This document shows positions 33,761 through 42,736 of a DNA stretch of 64,000 bases, one piece after another. The stretch lies in NCBI GenBank assembly GCA_965243105.1, contig CBDEUC010000003.1:868001-932000 (forward strand). The letters run 5' to 3'. The notes under the pieces were generated by a model. The model did no database searches, was not told where the DNA came from, and saw only the letters and a program-made list of their open reading frames with translations. The stretch comes from WLWS01 sp965243105 (GTDB lineage Bacteria > Pseudomonadota > Gammaproteobacteria > Eutrophobiales > Eutrophobiaceae). The first letter of the stretch is position 1. Each line of letters begins with the position of its first letter. The position numbers and the translations under genes were made by a program.

Positions 33761-34672
33761 ATGACCCTACAAATGAACAGAGAAGTCTTTATTACCTGCC
33801 CGGTCACCGGTTCAGGAAGCGTGCAGGATAAATCACCTCATGTTCCCAGGAGCCCGGAAGAAATTGCCAACAGCGCCATTGAAGCGGCAAAGGCAGGGGC
33901 CGCAGTTGTTCATTGTCATGTCCGGGAACCCGATACAGGTGCTCCCTCGCGTCGTGTCGAACTCTATCGTGAAGTTACAGAGAGAATACGGGAGTCCGAT
34001 ACTGATGTTGTTCTTAATCTCACTGCCGGCATGGGTGGTGACATGGTGATTGGCTCTGATGAAGCTCCGCTGCCGTTAAATGAAGCCGGCACCGACATGG
34101 CAGGTGCGACGGAACGGATGCAGCACGTGAAAGAGTGCCAACCGGAAATCTGCACGCTTGACTGTGGCACCATGAATTTCGCCGAGGCTGACTACGTCAT
34201 GATGAATACCCCGGGAATGCTAAGGGCAATGGCAAAAATCGCAATGGACCTTGGTGTTCGTGTAGAAATCGAGGCCTTTGATACAGGTCACCTGTGGTTA
34301 GCAAAGCAGCTTGTTAAAGAGGGCTTGATAGAAGAACCGGTACTTGTACAACTTTGCATGGGAGTGCCCTGGGGTGCGCCGGATGACCTCAATACCTTTA
34401 TGGCAATGGTCAATAACATTCCCGATGACTGGACCTTTTCAGCGTTTTCGCTGGGAAGAAACGAGTTGCCCTACGCTGCAGCTGCGGTACTTGCCGGCGG
34501 CAATGTTCGCGTTGGTCTTGAAGATAACCTGTATCTTGAAAAAGGCGTGCTGGCTACGAATGCGCAACTGGTTGAACGCGCGGTAAGAATAGTCAGCGAC
34601 ATGGGAGCGACGGTGATTGGTCCGCAAGCGGTAAGAGAAAAATTGAAACTGACAAAAAGAACACCCCTGTGA
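33761..34672 (+). CDS. BKACE (DUF849) beta-keto acid cleavage enzyme, probable 3-dehydrocarnitine:acetyl-CoA cleavage
   Basis: A 303-residue Zn-dependent BKACE-family protein. The metal-binding H51-C-H53 segment (VVHCHVREPDTG) and Glu254 (RVGLEDNLYLEKG) are visible, together with the family blocks TGSGSVQDKSPHVPRSPEEI (split over 16-35) and NLTAGMGG. The characterised carnitine member condenses 3-dehydrocarnitine with acetyl-CoA to give betainyl-CoA and acetoacetate. That assignment here follows from the neighbour: its stop overlaps the start of the carnitine dehydrogenase/thioesterase gene (GTGA). Other beta-keto acids are possible in principle, but the operon strongly favours dehydrocarnitine. 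Confidence 0.9.
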   Translation: MTLQMNREVFITCPVTGSGSVQDKSPHVPRSPEEIANSAIEAAKAGAAVVHCHVREPDTGAPSRRVELYREVTERIRESDTDVVLNLTAGMGGDMVIGSDEAPLPLNEAGTDMAGATERMQHVKECQPEICTLDCGTMNFAEADYVMMNTPGMLRAMAKIAMDLGVRVEIEAFDTGHLWLAKQLVKEGLIEEPVLVQLCMGVPWGAPDDLNTFMAMVNNIPDDWTFSAFSLGRNELPYAAAAVLAGGNVRVGLEDNLYLEKGVLATNAQLVERAVRIVSDMGATVIGPQAVREKLKLTKRTPL

Positions 34673-36162
34673 CCATGGAAGAAAAGCAGGCACCTGTAGT
34701 CGCGATCATTGGTGGCGGTGTCATTGGTGGTGGCTGGGCAGCACGTTTCCTGCTGCATGGCTGGCGGGTGCAGGTTTTTGATCTCAACCCTGATACTGAA
34801 CGCCAACTACAGGAAATACTGGTAAACGCCCGCGCATCTCTTCCGGCCCTTGCCGATGTCCCCATGCCGTCTGAAGGTGAGCTGGTAATTTGTAACAGCA
34901 TCGCCGAGGCTGTAAGCGATACAACCTGGATACAGGAAAGTGTGCCTGAAGAACTGTCACTCAAGCGAAAGATCATTGCCGAGATACAGGAACATGCCCC
35001 TTCGAAAGCGATCCTTGGTTCATCAACCTCCGGTTTCAAACCCAGTGAACTGCAGCAAAATGCAATGAGTCCTGAAAAAATTGTTGTCGCACACCCGTTT
35101 AACCCGGTTTACCTGCTGCCACTGGTGGAAGTTGTTTGCGGTAACGCGGTGAATGAAACCACGTCAAGCGCAGCCTGCGAAATATTGAGATCGATTGGCA
35201 TGAAGCCCCTGCTTGTGCGCAGGGAGATCGATGCACACATCGCCGATCGTTTTCTTGAAGCGGTGTGGCGCGAAGCCCTGTGGCTTATAAATGATGATAT
35301 CGCAACCACTGAAGAAATCGATGATGCCATCAAGTACGGTTTTGGTTTGCGCTGGGCACAAATGGGGCTGTTTGAAAATTATCGCCTGGCCGGAGGCGAA
35401 GCGGGTATGGCCCACTTTATTGAGCAATTTGGTCCGGCCCTGCAATGGCCATGGACAAAACTGATGGACGTACCGGATCTGACAGATGAACTGGTACAAA
35501 AGATTGCTTCGCAGTCCGACGCGCAAGCGAACGGACAGTCACTCAGGGAACTGGAGCGAATCCGCGACCGTAACCTTGTTGGTATGATGCGTTCGCTTAA
35601 AGACCGAAACTGGGCTGCAGGGGAAGTATTGCACCAGCACGATCGCTACCTGGCTGAAAACTTACAGGAAAGTTCTTTACCCGCGATTGAGCCTGGCAAA
35701 CCGGCGCTAATGCTTGAAGGTACGGTGTTGCCTGCATGGATTGACTATAACGGGCACATGACTGACTTTCGCTACACCGAGGTGTTTTCAGAATCTTCCA
35801 TACGCCTGCTGCGCATGATAGGCGCTGACTCGAAATACCTCGCGCAGGGATCCAGTTACTACACTGCCGAGTCACACATTATCCACGTAGATGAAGTGGG
35901 TGTGAATGAACCCTTTTTCACCACTGCACAGGTGTTACATGCCGATGCAAAGCGTTTACACGTTTTTTTCTCCATGCATGCGAGCGGGGATAAGCGGGTC
36001 CTGGCGACTGCAGAAGAAATGTACCTGCATGTAGACACGGCTAAAAGCCGTGTCAGCGAAGCACAGGGTGATGTATTAAAGAAAGCCCTGGATTTTGCCG
36101 AGGCCCATGCCGATATTCCACGCCCCACGTCCGCCGGTCGTTATGTCGGCCAGAAGAAATAA
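34669..36162 (+). CDS. L-carnitine dehydrogenase fused to a betainyl-CoA thioesterase domain
   Basis: A 497-residue fusion. Residues 1 to about 310 are a 3-hydroxyacyl-CoA-dehydrogenase-like carnitine dehydrogenase with the NAD motif IIGGGVIGGGWAARF (13-27) and catalytic HPFNPVYLLPLVE near residue 142. Residues about 345-490 are a hotdog thioesterase with the catalytic Asp in AWIDYNGHMTDFRY near 358. The fusion explains the route: carnitine to 3-dehydrocarnitine, BKACE cleavage to betainyl-CoA, and hydrolysis to glycine betaine. This fusion is known from carnitine-degrading bacteria. The start is GTG at 34669 overlapping the BKACE stop, with an ATG at 34675 as alternative. The acyl-CoA dehydrogenase gene follows after 11 bp. 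Confidence 0.93.
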   Translation: MTMEEKQAPVVAIIGGGVIGGGWAARFLLHGWRVQVFDLNPDTERQLQEILVNARASLPALADVPMPSEGELVICNSIAEAVSDTTWIQESVPEELSLKRKIIAEIQEHAPSKAILGSSTSGFKPSELQQNAMSPEKIVVAHPFNPVYLLPLVEVVCGNAVNETTSSAACEILRSIGMKPLLVRREIDAHIADRFLEAVWREALWLINDDIATTEEIDDAIKYGFGLRWAQMGLFENYRLAGGEAGMAHFIEQFGPALQWPWTKLMDVPDLTDELVQKIASQSDAQANGQSLRELERIRDRNLVGMMRSLKDRNWAAGEVLHQHDRYLAENLQESSLPAIEPGKPALMLEGTVLPAWIDYNGHMTDFRYTEVFSESSIRLLRMIGADSKYLAQGSSYYTAESHIIHVDEVGVNEPFFTTAQVLHADAKRLHVFFSMHASGDKRVLATAEEMYLHVDTAKSRVSEAQGDVLKKALDFAEAHADIPRPTSAGRYVGQKK

Positions 36163-36173
36163 GGAGTGCCCGA

Positions 36174-37334
36174 ATGAATTTTAGCCTGAGTCATGAACAG
36201 GAACTGATAGTCGAGACTGTCAGGAAGTTTGTTGAGAACGAAATCTATCCCCACGAGGATGAAATAGAAAAAACCGGGGTTGTCCCACCCGGGCTCGGAC
36301 AGGAGATTGCTCAAAAGTGTAAAGACCTTGGCTTCTTTGCTGCCAACATACCTGAGGAGTTTGGCGGCGGTGGATTAAACCACCTGGACTTTACCTTGCT
36401 TGAGCGGGAGCTGGGGCGTGGATGCATGGCGCTCACTGTTTTTTTCGGTCGACCATCGGGGATCCTTGCGGCCTGTGAAGGTGAGCAGGTTGAGCGTTAC
36501 CTTCTTCCGGCAGTGAAAGGGGAAAAATTTGATGCCCTTGCCATGTCAGAACCCGGTGCAGGTTCTGATGTACGGGGCATGAAGTGCTCCGCAAGGCCTG
36601 ACGGGGATGACTGGATCATCAATGGCACCAAGCACTTTATCAGCCATGCCGACATCGCGGATTTTGTTATCGTCTTTGTCGCCACCGGTGAAGAGAGCAC
36701 CAGCAAGGGTACCAAGAAACTTATCAGCTGCTTTCTCGTGGACAGGGATACTCCCGGATTTGAAATTCGCCCGGGTTACCAGTCCGTGTCACATCGCGGT
36801 TATCACAACTGCATTTTGAATTTTGACGAGTGCCGTGTACCAGGCTCGCAGATGCTGGGTGAAGTTCACCAGGGCTTTGAGCTGGCAAATCGCTGGCTGC
36901 ATGCCACGCGCCTGACCGTGGCCGCGATGGCGGTGGGTCGTGCGCGAAGAGCCATGGAGCTGGTTGTCCCCTACACCGTTGACCGCCAGCAGTTCGGACA
37001 ATCCATCGGTCGTTTTCAAGGGGTCTCGTTCAAGCTTGCCGACATGGTGACTGAAATTGATGCGGCAGACCTGCTGACGCTTTCTGCTGCGCACCGTATT
37101 GACATGGGATTACCCATGAACCGCGAAATCGCCAGTGCCAAGTTATATGCCACGGAAATGCTGGCCCGCGTTACCGATGAAGCGCTGCAGATTTTCGGTG
37201 GCATGGGATTAATGTCCGAGTTACCTCTTGAACGTTTCTGGCGTGACGCCAGGGTTGAACGTATCTGGGACGGCACCTCGGAGATTCAACGGCACATTAT
37301 CAGCAGGGAATTACTGAGGCCCCACGAAAGTTGA
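36174..37334 (+). CDS. Acyl-CoA dehydrogenase, probable gamma-butyrobetainyl-CoA dehydrogenase (CaiA-like)
   Basis: A 386-residue acyl-CoA dehydrogenase. It has AMSEPGAGSDVRGM (123-136) contacting FAD and substrate, DRQQFGQSIGRFQ (270-282) and the C-terminal RIWDGTSEIQRH. The position usually occupied by the catalytic Glu of the YEGT motif is Asp366 (WDGT), which could shift the base or substrate preference. It is placed between carnitine dehydrogenase and the CaiD-like hydratase, so the likely reaction is gamma-butyrobetainyl-CoA to crotonobetainyl-CoA, the reverse of E. coli CaiA. A strong AAGGAG lies before the ATG. The electron acceptor (ETF) is not encoded nearby. Confidence 0.88.
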   Translation: MNFSLSHEQELIVETVRKFVENEIYPHEDEIEKTGVVPPGLGQEIAQKCKDLGFFAANIPEEFGGGGLNHLDFTLLERELGRGCMALTVFFGRPSGILAACEGEQVERYLLPAVKGEKFDALAMSEPGAGSDVRGMKCSARPDGDDWIINGTKHFISHADIADFVIVFVATGEESTSKGTKKLISCFLVDRDTPGFEIRPGYQSVSHRGYHNCILNFDECRVPGSQMLGEVHQGFELANRWLHATRLTVAAMAVGRARRAMELVVPYTVDRQQFGQSIGRFQGVSFKLADMVTEIDAADLLTLSAAHRIDMGLPMNREIASAKLYATEMLARVTDEALQIFGGMGLMSELPLERFWRDARVERIWDGTSEIQRHIISRELLRPHES

Positions 37335-37393
37335 TTAGCCGAAGCCACTTTGCACCGGCAACTAATCGCAGCTGCATGATACAGATAAGCAGA

Positions 37394-37451
37394 CCCTCGG
37401 CGGCAGGGATGCCGTCGTGGAGCGTACATGGACGTATTTACAGCGAGTCTG
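37394..37451. repeat. Candidate dispersed intergenic repeat (hairpin element)
   Basis: It lies in the 178-bp gap between the acyl-CoA dehydrogenase and CaiD-like genes. A CGGC-AGGGAT-GCCG hairpin (37401-37414) is followed by a GAGCGTACATGGACGTATTT block. I recall very similar hairpin-plus-GTACATGGACGTA elements scattered in intergenic DNA of marine gammaproteobacteria. Only one copy is visible here, so the repeat status is unproven. Confidence 0.4.
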
Positions 37452-37512
37452 CGTTCTGTGCATGCAGTTGCGCAAAAATCTTAACGCGCATGATGAATGA
37501 GAGAAGCAAACT

Positions 37513-38298
37513 ATGAGTGAAAACGACGTCAAAACACGAATTGAAGGTGGCATCCTCGAGGTCATCCTTGACCGCCCAAAAGCCAATGCCATTGACTTTG
37601 CAACCAGTCGACGAATGGGAGAAATCTTTTCCAATTTTCGCGATAACCCCGATATGCGTGTTGCAATCATTACCGGCGGTGGCGACAAGTTTTTCAGCGC
37701 CGGCTGGGATCTCAAGGCAGCCGCAGGCGGCGAAGAAGTCGACGGTGACTATGGAGTTGGCGGCTTTGGTGGTATCCAGGAACTGGAAGACTTCAACAAG
37801 CCGGTGATCTGCGCGGTAAACGGTATTTGCTGTGGAGGTGGTCTTGAACTGGCCATCTCCGCCGACATTATTATCGCAGTGGAACATGCCCAGTTTGCCA
37901 TGCCGGAAATAAATTCAGGCACCGTGGCAGATGCCGGTTCAATAAAACTGCCGAAGCGTATTCCCTACCACGTCGCAATGGAAATGCTCATCACCGGCAG
38001 GTGGCTGGATGCAGAGGAAATGCATCGCTGGGGCCTGGTGAATGAAATCACCAGCGCTGAAAACCTCATGACACGAGCCTGGGAAATAGCGCGAAAGGTA
38101 GAAGCTGGACCACCCCTCGTGTATGCCGCGCTAAAGGAAATCGCCCGGGAATCTGAAAACATGAAGTTCCTCGATGCCATGGGAAAAATCACCAGGCGCG
38201 AATTCCTTACAGTCGACACGCTTTATTCCAGCGAAGACCAGCTCGAAGGAGCCCGGGCCTTTGCTGAAAAACGTGACCCGGTCTGGAAAGGCAGGTAA
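37513..38298 (+). CDS. caiD: Crotonobetainyl-CoA hydratase-like enoyl-CoA hydratase (CaiD-like)
   Basis: A 261-residue crotonase-fold enzyme strikingly like E. coli CaiD (also 261 residues). Shared runs include EVILDRPKANAID near residue 16, FFSAGWDLKAAA at 60-71 and the C-terminal FAEKRDPVWKGR. Both catalytic glutamates are present, Glu112 (GGGLELAIS) and Glu132 (FAMPEINSG), one position from Glu111 and Glu131 of E. coli CaiD. It hydrates crotonobetainyl-CoA to L-carnitinyl-CoA. With the acyl-CoA dehydrogenase upstream and the CoA ligase 12 bp downstream it forms an oxygen-independent gamma-butyrobetaine-to-carnitine branch beside the oxygenase at the head of the operon. Confidence 0.9.
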   Translation: MSENDVKTRIEGGILEVILDRPKANAIDFATSRRMGEIFSNFRDNPDMRVAIITGGGDKFFSAGWDLKAAAGGEEVDGDYGVGGFGGIQELEDFNKPVICAVNGICCGGGLELAISADIIIAVEHAQFAMPEINSGTVADAGSIKLPKRIPYHVAMEMLITGRWLDAEEMHRWGLVNEITSAENLMTRAWEIARKVEAGPPLVYAALKEIARESENMKFLDAMGKITRREFLTVDTLYSSEDQLEGARAFAEKRDPVWKGR

Positions 38299-38310
38299 GC
38301 CGACACGCTA

Positions 38311-40377
38311 ATGAACAGGCAAGCTGCCTTAAAGAAGCTGTTGCAGGCCCAAAGCTTGGCCGTCTTTGGTGGAGAAAACGCCGGAGAGGTCATCGACCAG
38401 TGCAGGGCCATCGGTTTTGATGGCGAGATCTGGGCGGTTAACCCGAACAGAGATGAACTGCGCGGTGTGCCCTGCCTGCCTTCGGTGGCTGAATTACCCG
38501 CCACGCCTGATGCAAGCTTTATTGCCGCACCGCCACAGGCCACTATCGAAATTACTCAAGCCCTGTCGAGCATGGGAAGCAGTGGCGCAGTCTGTTTCGC
38601 TGCCGGTTTTGCTGAAAGTGGCGACGAGGGCATAAAGCGCCAGCAGCAGCTGGAAGACGCAGCCGGAGACATGGCTATCATCGGTCCTAACTGTCATGGA
38701 TTCATCAACTACCTTGACGGCCTCGCACTTTGGCCCGACCACCACGGTGGTTCACCTGTCGACAAGGGCGTCGCGCTGGTCTTACAAAGCGGCAACATCG
38801 GAATCAATCTCAGCATGCAGCAGCGTAGCCTTGACCTCGCCTACGTGGTCAGCGTCGGAAACAATATTTCCCTTGGCATGCATGATTACATTCACATGCT
38901 GCTCGACGACCCCCGCGTGACTGCTATCGGTCTGCACATCGAAGGCATCGAGGATATTCACGAGTTTTCCATCGCCGCCATTCGTGCCCTTGAAAAAGGT
39001 GTGCCCATTTGCGTGATCAAGTCAGGGCGCTCCAGCATCGGTGCCGAGATCACCATGAGCCACACCGCTTCCCTGGCGGGTTCCGACAGGCTGTACGAGG
39101 CGCTGCTTAAACGTCTTGGCATTATTCGCTGCGCGACACTGAACCAGTTTCTTGAAACCCTGAAATTTGTATCCCTCGTGGGAACGCTTCCCGGTAAGAA
39201 GCTGGGTTCATTAAGTTGTTCCGGTGGTGAAGCCTCGCTGGTTGCGGATTGTGCCGAGAGCCTGGGACTGCAATTACCGGGTTTAAGCGAAGATTCATCA
39301 GGAGAACTTGCCGATGTGCTGGGACCAAGGGTGCACCTTGCCAATCCCCTTGACTACCACACTTACGCCTGGGGAGACCTGGATAAACTCAGCTCCTGCT
39401 TCACAGCCATGCTGAGTAATGGCTTTGATTGCACGATACTTGTACTGGACTATCCGCAGCTGGATAACGCCCTGGTTAACAACTGGGAGATTACCGAGCA
39501 GGCCCTCATCAATGCGATTAAGGAAACCGGGCAACGCGCGGTGGTGGTGTCCTCCCTGCCGGAGACCTTTCCCCCGCAGGCAAGACAGCGCATGAGGGAC
39601 GCGGGTATAGCGCCCATGCAGGGTATCGAGGACTGTTTATTCGCCATCCACGCCGCCGCAACTATGGGTATTGCCCGTGAAAATATCGAGAGTATTCAGC
39701 CCGTTCGAAAATGCGCGACCAGTGCCGGTCATGCAAGGATGCTCAATGAATGGGAAAGCAAGAAAGCGCTTGCAGGGTATGGACTGCCCCTGCCAGAAGG
39801 ACAGCTGTGTGACCAGGCAGGCACGCTAAAGGCTGCGAAAAAAATCGGCTACCCGCTTGTACTCAAGGGGATCTCCAACGAAATTGCACACAAGCAGAAG
39901 GAAGGCCTGGTTCACCTCGGCATAAAAAACGAACAGGAACTGCGGCAGGCACTGGATCAATTATCATCGCGCTGCGATCAATTTCTTATTGAGCAACAAG
40001 CGGGCCCGGTACTGGCCGAGATAATCGTTGGTATCAGTCGCGACCCGGTTTTTGGACTGAGTCTTCTCGTGGGCTCCGGTGGTACACGCGTTGAAACCCT
40101 GGATGACACCGTGTCCCTGCTGTTGCCGGTGCAGCGAAAAGATATCGCTGATGCCTTTCGGTCGCTGCGCCTGGCAGACCTGGCTTGTGCATCCTCAGCG
40201 GGTAACAATGACCAGCAGCTGGAGTTACTGGTGGATGCAGTTGAAACGATAGTTGCCTACGCAATGGAGAATGAAAGCCGGCTTGAAGAGCTGGATGTAA
40301 ACCCCCTGCTGCTTACTCCCACCGGGGTTGTTGCTGTTGACGCCCTGGTCAGGCGAAGTGGTCCGCCTGAACAATGA
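38311..40377 (+). CDS. NDP-forming acyl-CoA ligase (acetate-CoA ligase type), candidate carnitine/gamma-butyrobetaine activating enzyme
   Basis: A 688-residue fused alpha-beta NDP-forming acyl-CoA synthetase. It has an N-terminal CoA-binding Rossmann domain (SLAVFGGENAGEVIDQ near residue 15) and a succinyl-CoA-ligase-like domain with the phospho-histidine in MSHTASLAGSD (His about 251). A C-terminal ATP-grasp domain starts around 470 (LVLKGISNEIAHKQKEG). It makes acyl-CoA plus ADP and phosphate reversibly. In E. coli the corresponding step uses AMP-forming CaiC or the CaiB CoA-transferase, neither of which is present, so this enzyme probably activates gamma-butyrobetaine, crotonobetaine or carnitine. 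That is inference from operon position. Confidence 0.87.
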   Translation: MNRQAALKKLLQAQSLAVFGGENAGEVIDQCRAIGFDGEIWAVNPNRDELRGVPCLPSVAELPATPDASFIAAPPQATIEITQALSSMGSSGAVCFAAGFAESGDEGIKRQQQLEDAAGDMAIIGPNCHGFINYLDGLALWPDHHGGSPVDKGVALVLQSGNIGINLSMQQRSLDLAYVVSVGNNISLGMHDYIHMLLDDPRVTAIGLHIEGIEDIHEFSIAAIRALEKGVPICVIKSGRSSIGAEITMSHTASLAGSDRLYEALLKRLGIIRCATLNQFLETLKFVSLVGTLPGKKLGSLSCSGGEASLVADCAESLGLQLPGLSEDSSGELADVLGPRVHLANPLDYHTYAWGDLDKLSSCFTAMLSNGFDCTILVLDYPQLDNALVNNWEITEQALINAIKETGQRAVVVSSLPETFPPQARQRMRDAGIAPMQGIEDCLFAIHAAATMGIARENIESIQPVRKCATSAGHARMLNEWESKKALAGYGLPLPEGQLCDQAGTLKAAKKIGYPLVLKGISNEIAHKQKEGLVHLGIKNEQELRQALDQLSSRCDQFLIEQQAGPVLAEIIVGISRDPVFGLSLLVGSGGTRVETLDDTVSLLLPVQRKDIADAFRSLRLADLACASSAGNNDQQLELLVDAVETIVAYAMENESRLEELDVNPLLLTPTGVVAVDALVRRSGPPEQ

Positions 40378-40440
40378 CTATCATTATTTATACAGCTTTG
40401 TAATACTGCTTTTCTTCGGGTCATAAAAAAATAAAGAATA

Positions 40441-41955
40441 ATGAGCGAGAACGAAAGCCCACGCATTGACTGGTTCATATTCATTGTTGGATCCGCACTT
40501 TTACTCAGCGTTGTTATTCCGATCGTTATAGCTCCTGAATGGAGCGTGGGACTGGTAAACTCTGCCTTTGCCTTTCTAACCCGGCATCTCGGTGTTTATT
40601 ACGTGATTGCCGCCTGCCTGGTGTTTGTCTTCCTGCTCTGGATTGCTCTTGGAAAAACGGGAAGTATTGTTCTTGGACCCGAAGACACGCCCCCTGCTTA
40701 TTCAAAGTTCAGCTGGGCCGCCATGCTGTTCTGTACCGGCATCGGTGCATCACTGATCTACTGGGGGGCTGCCGAATGGGCATTTTACTACGTTAAACCA
40801 CCCTTTGGCGTGGAACCCCGAAGTGACGAGGCCATCCTCTGGGCATCCAGTTATGGCATGTTTCACTGGGGACCGGTCGCCTGGGGTCTTTATTGCCTGC
40901 CTACCGTCGCCTTTTGCACGTCCTACCACATCAAGCAGGTACCCATTCTTCGATTGAGTGCAGCCTGCGGTAGTGTTCTTAAAGGACAAACAAATAAATG
41001 GCCCGGGCGGGTCATTGATCTGCTGTTTATTGTCGGGCTGCTGGGTACCGCGGCGACAGGTCTTGCCTTTGGCACCTCGCTGGTCTCTTCTGCAATCACA
41101 CGCTTAAGTGGCTTGCCCGATAACTTCACCATGCAATTTGTCATCATGGCGACCTCAACACTGTTGATTGCCTATAGTGTGTATCGTGGACTGGACAAGG
41201 GTATCAAGGTACTGAGCGTGATTAACGCATCGCTGGCACTGGTGCTCGCTGGCTTTGTACTTGTTGCAGGCCCGACCAGCTTCATACTTGAAATGGGCGT
41301 GAGTTCAATCGGGCACCTTGTACAGAATTTTATTCGCATGATGAGCTGGGCAGATCCCCTCGCCCGCGAAGACTTCGTTGAAAGCTGGACCATCTTTTAC
41401 TGGGCATGGTGGCTTGCACTGGGCCCCTTTGTTGGAATGTTCGTGGCTAAGATATCCCGTGGCAGGACCCTGCGGGAAGTTATATTTGGCATGCTGCTAT
41501 GGGGCAGTGTCGGCTGCGCCCTTTTCTTTATCGTGTTCGGTAACTACGCGCTCTACCTTGAGTTAAACGGTATTTACGCGGTAGCGGAACATGCGATCGA
41601 TGTGAGTCCATCATCGGCCATTGCCGTCATTATTGAAATGTTACCGCTTGGATCGTTCTGGCTGGTTTACATCGCGGTGATTGGCACAATTTTTACCGCA
41701 ACAACCTACGACTCGGCAAGCTACACGCTGTCGGCCGGCGCGACCCGTTACCTGCGAACCGATCAGCATCCTGCAAGGCCACACCGCGTATACTGGGCCA
41801 TTGCGCTGGGAGTGCTTCCTTCTGTTCTGCTTTTCCTGGGAGGCCTGCGCGCACTGCAAACGGCTTCCATCGTTGCATCGGTACCCTTGCTGCTTGTTTA
41901 CATCATCCTGGCGTGGTCAATACTCCGGGTTCTGAAAGAACATTCGAGTAACTAG
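40441..41955 (+). CDS. BCCT-family transporter 2, probable carnitine/gamma-butyrobetaine importer
   Basis: A 504-residue inner-membrane BCCT carrier with about 12 hydrophobic helices, the same length as E. coli CaiT. It has the substrate-site signature WTIFYWAWW, matching CaiT Trp316/323/324 by spacing, followed by FVAKISRGRTLREV. The glycine motif is CTGIGASLIYWG (98-109), between the GMGIG of sodium symporters and the motif of CaiT, so the coupling ion is uncertain. It lies 63 bp after the CoA ligase as the last gene of the carnitine operon, hence the predicted substrate. It is clearly distinct from BCCT transporter 1. Confidence 0.92.
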   Translation: MSENESPRIDWFIFIVGSALLLSVVIPIVIAPEWSVGLVNSAFAFLTRHLGVYYVIAACLVFVFLLWIALGKTGSIVLGPEDTPPAYSKFSWAAMLFCTGIGASLIYWGAAEWAFYYVKPPFGVEPRSDEAILWASSYGMFHWGPVAWGLYCLPTVAFCTSYHIKQVPILRLSAACGSVLKGQTNKWPGRVIDLLFIVGLLGTAATGLAFGTSLVSSAITRLSGLPDNFTMQFVIMATSTLLIAYSVYRGLDKGIKVLSVINASLALVLAGFVLVAGPTSFILEMGVSSIGHLVQNFIRMMSWADPLAREDFVESWTIFYWAWWLALGPFVGMFVAKISRGRTLREVIFGMLLWGSVGCALFFIVFGNYALYLELNGIYAVAEHAIDVSPSSAIAVIIEMLPLGSFWLVYIAVIGTIFTATTYDSASYTLSAGATRYLRTDQHPARPHRVYWAIALGVLPSVLLFLGGLRALQTASIVASVPLLLVYIILAWSILRVLKEHSSN

Positions 41956-41971
41956 ACTGCCTTGCGGAGTA

Positions 41972-42736
41972 CTACTGCCCGAATTCGGGTGCTTTCTGTT
42001 CCACCAATCGAAGTAGCGCCGGCCACTCATACTTGCCGTAAGGATAAAGATCGTACTGGGAGGCAGCCTGGTCGTAGACTTCCTGTGCTGGCAATACGTA
42101 CTCCTGCCCGCTGGCCTGCACCTGTAACTGGACGCTGCAGGCGCGTTCCAGGTAGTACATGAGCATGAACGCCGCACCAACACTCTCTCCACAACTTACC
42201 AGCCCGTGGTTTCTCATGATCATGGCATTATTTTCGCCGAGACTGTTTGCCAGCCTTTGACGTTCATCCATGTCCACGGACAGGCCTTCGCACTCATGGT
42301 AGGAGACCCTGTCCTTTAAGGGCATAACATCCAGCACCATTGGCACCAGCCCTTCTTTCAACACGGATACGGCAAGGCCTGCCGGCGAATGGGTATGCAT
42401 AACACAATTCACATCCTCCCGCGCCGCGTAGATGGCGCTGTGTATAACGAAGCCAGTCACGTTCAGGTCTTCGTCATTTTTCGCCCCGCCACGATTTACA
42501 ACATCACCACTCATATCAAGTGTCACCAGGTTAGAAGCACAAACCTCGTCGTAGCGCAGGCCAAGACACTTGATAAGAAAGTGATCGGTGCCGGGTATTC
42601 GAGCGGTAATGTGATTCCAGATAACATCTGAGAAACCAAACATGTCTGCCAACCGGTAACAGGCGGCCAGCTCTTTGCGTGCCTGCCACTCGGCATCGGA
42701 AAATATCGAATTTACTTTTTCTTCAGGCAGTGTCAT
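41972..42736 (-). CDS. Class II aldolase/adducin-family protein
   Basis: A 254-residue class II aldolase-like protein from the ATG at 42734-42736, chosen because a longer reading adds a 34-residue N-terminus without family similarity. Zinc-site motifs are CVMHTHSPAGLAVS and MIMRNHGLVSCGES, and a WNHITARIPGTDHFLI segment near residue 40 is typical of the family. Members cleave or decarboxylate sugar phosphates or small hydroxyacids. It overlaps the end of the phytanoyl-dioxygenase-like gene by 14 bp and is the last gene of the regulator operon. It could act on a product of the neighbouring hydroxylase, but its substrate is not known. Confidence 0.87.
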   Translation of the reverse strand: MTLPEEKVNSIFSDAEWQARKELAACYRLADMFGFSDVIWNHITARIPGTDHFLIKCLGLRYDEVCASNLVTLDMSGDVVNRGGAKNDEDLNVTGFVIHSAIYAAREDVNCVMHTHSPAGLAVSVLKEGLVPMVLDVMPLKDRVSYHECEGLSVDMDERQRLANSLGENNAMIMRNHGLVSCGESVGAAFMLMYYLERACSVQLQVQASGQEYVLPAQEVYDQAASQYDLYPYGKYEWPALLRLVEQKAPEFGQ

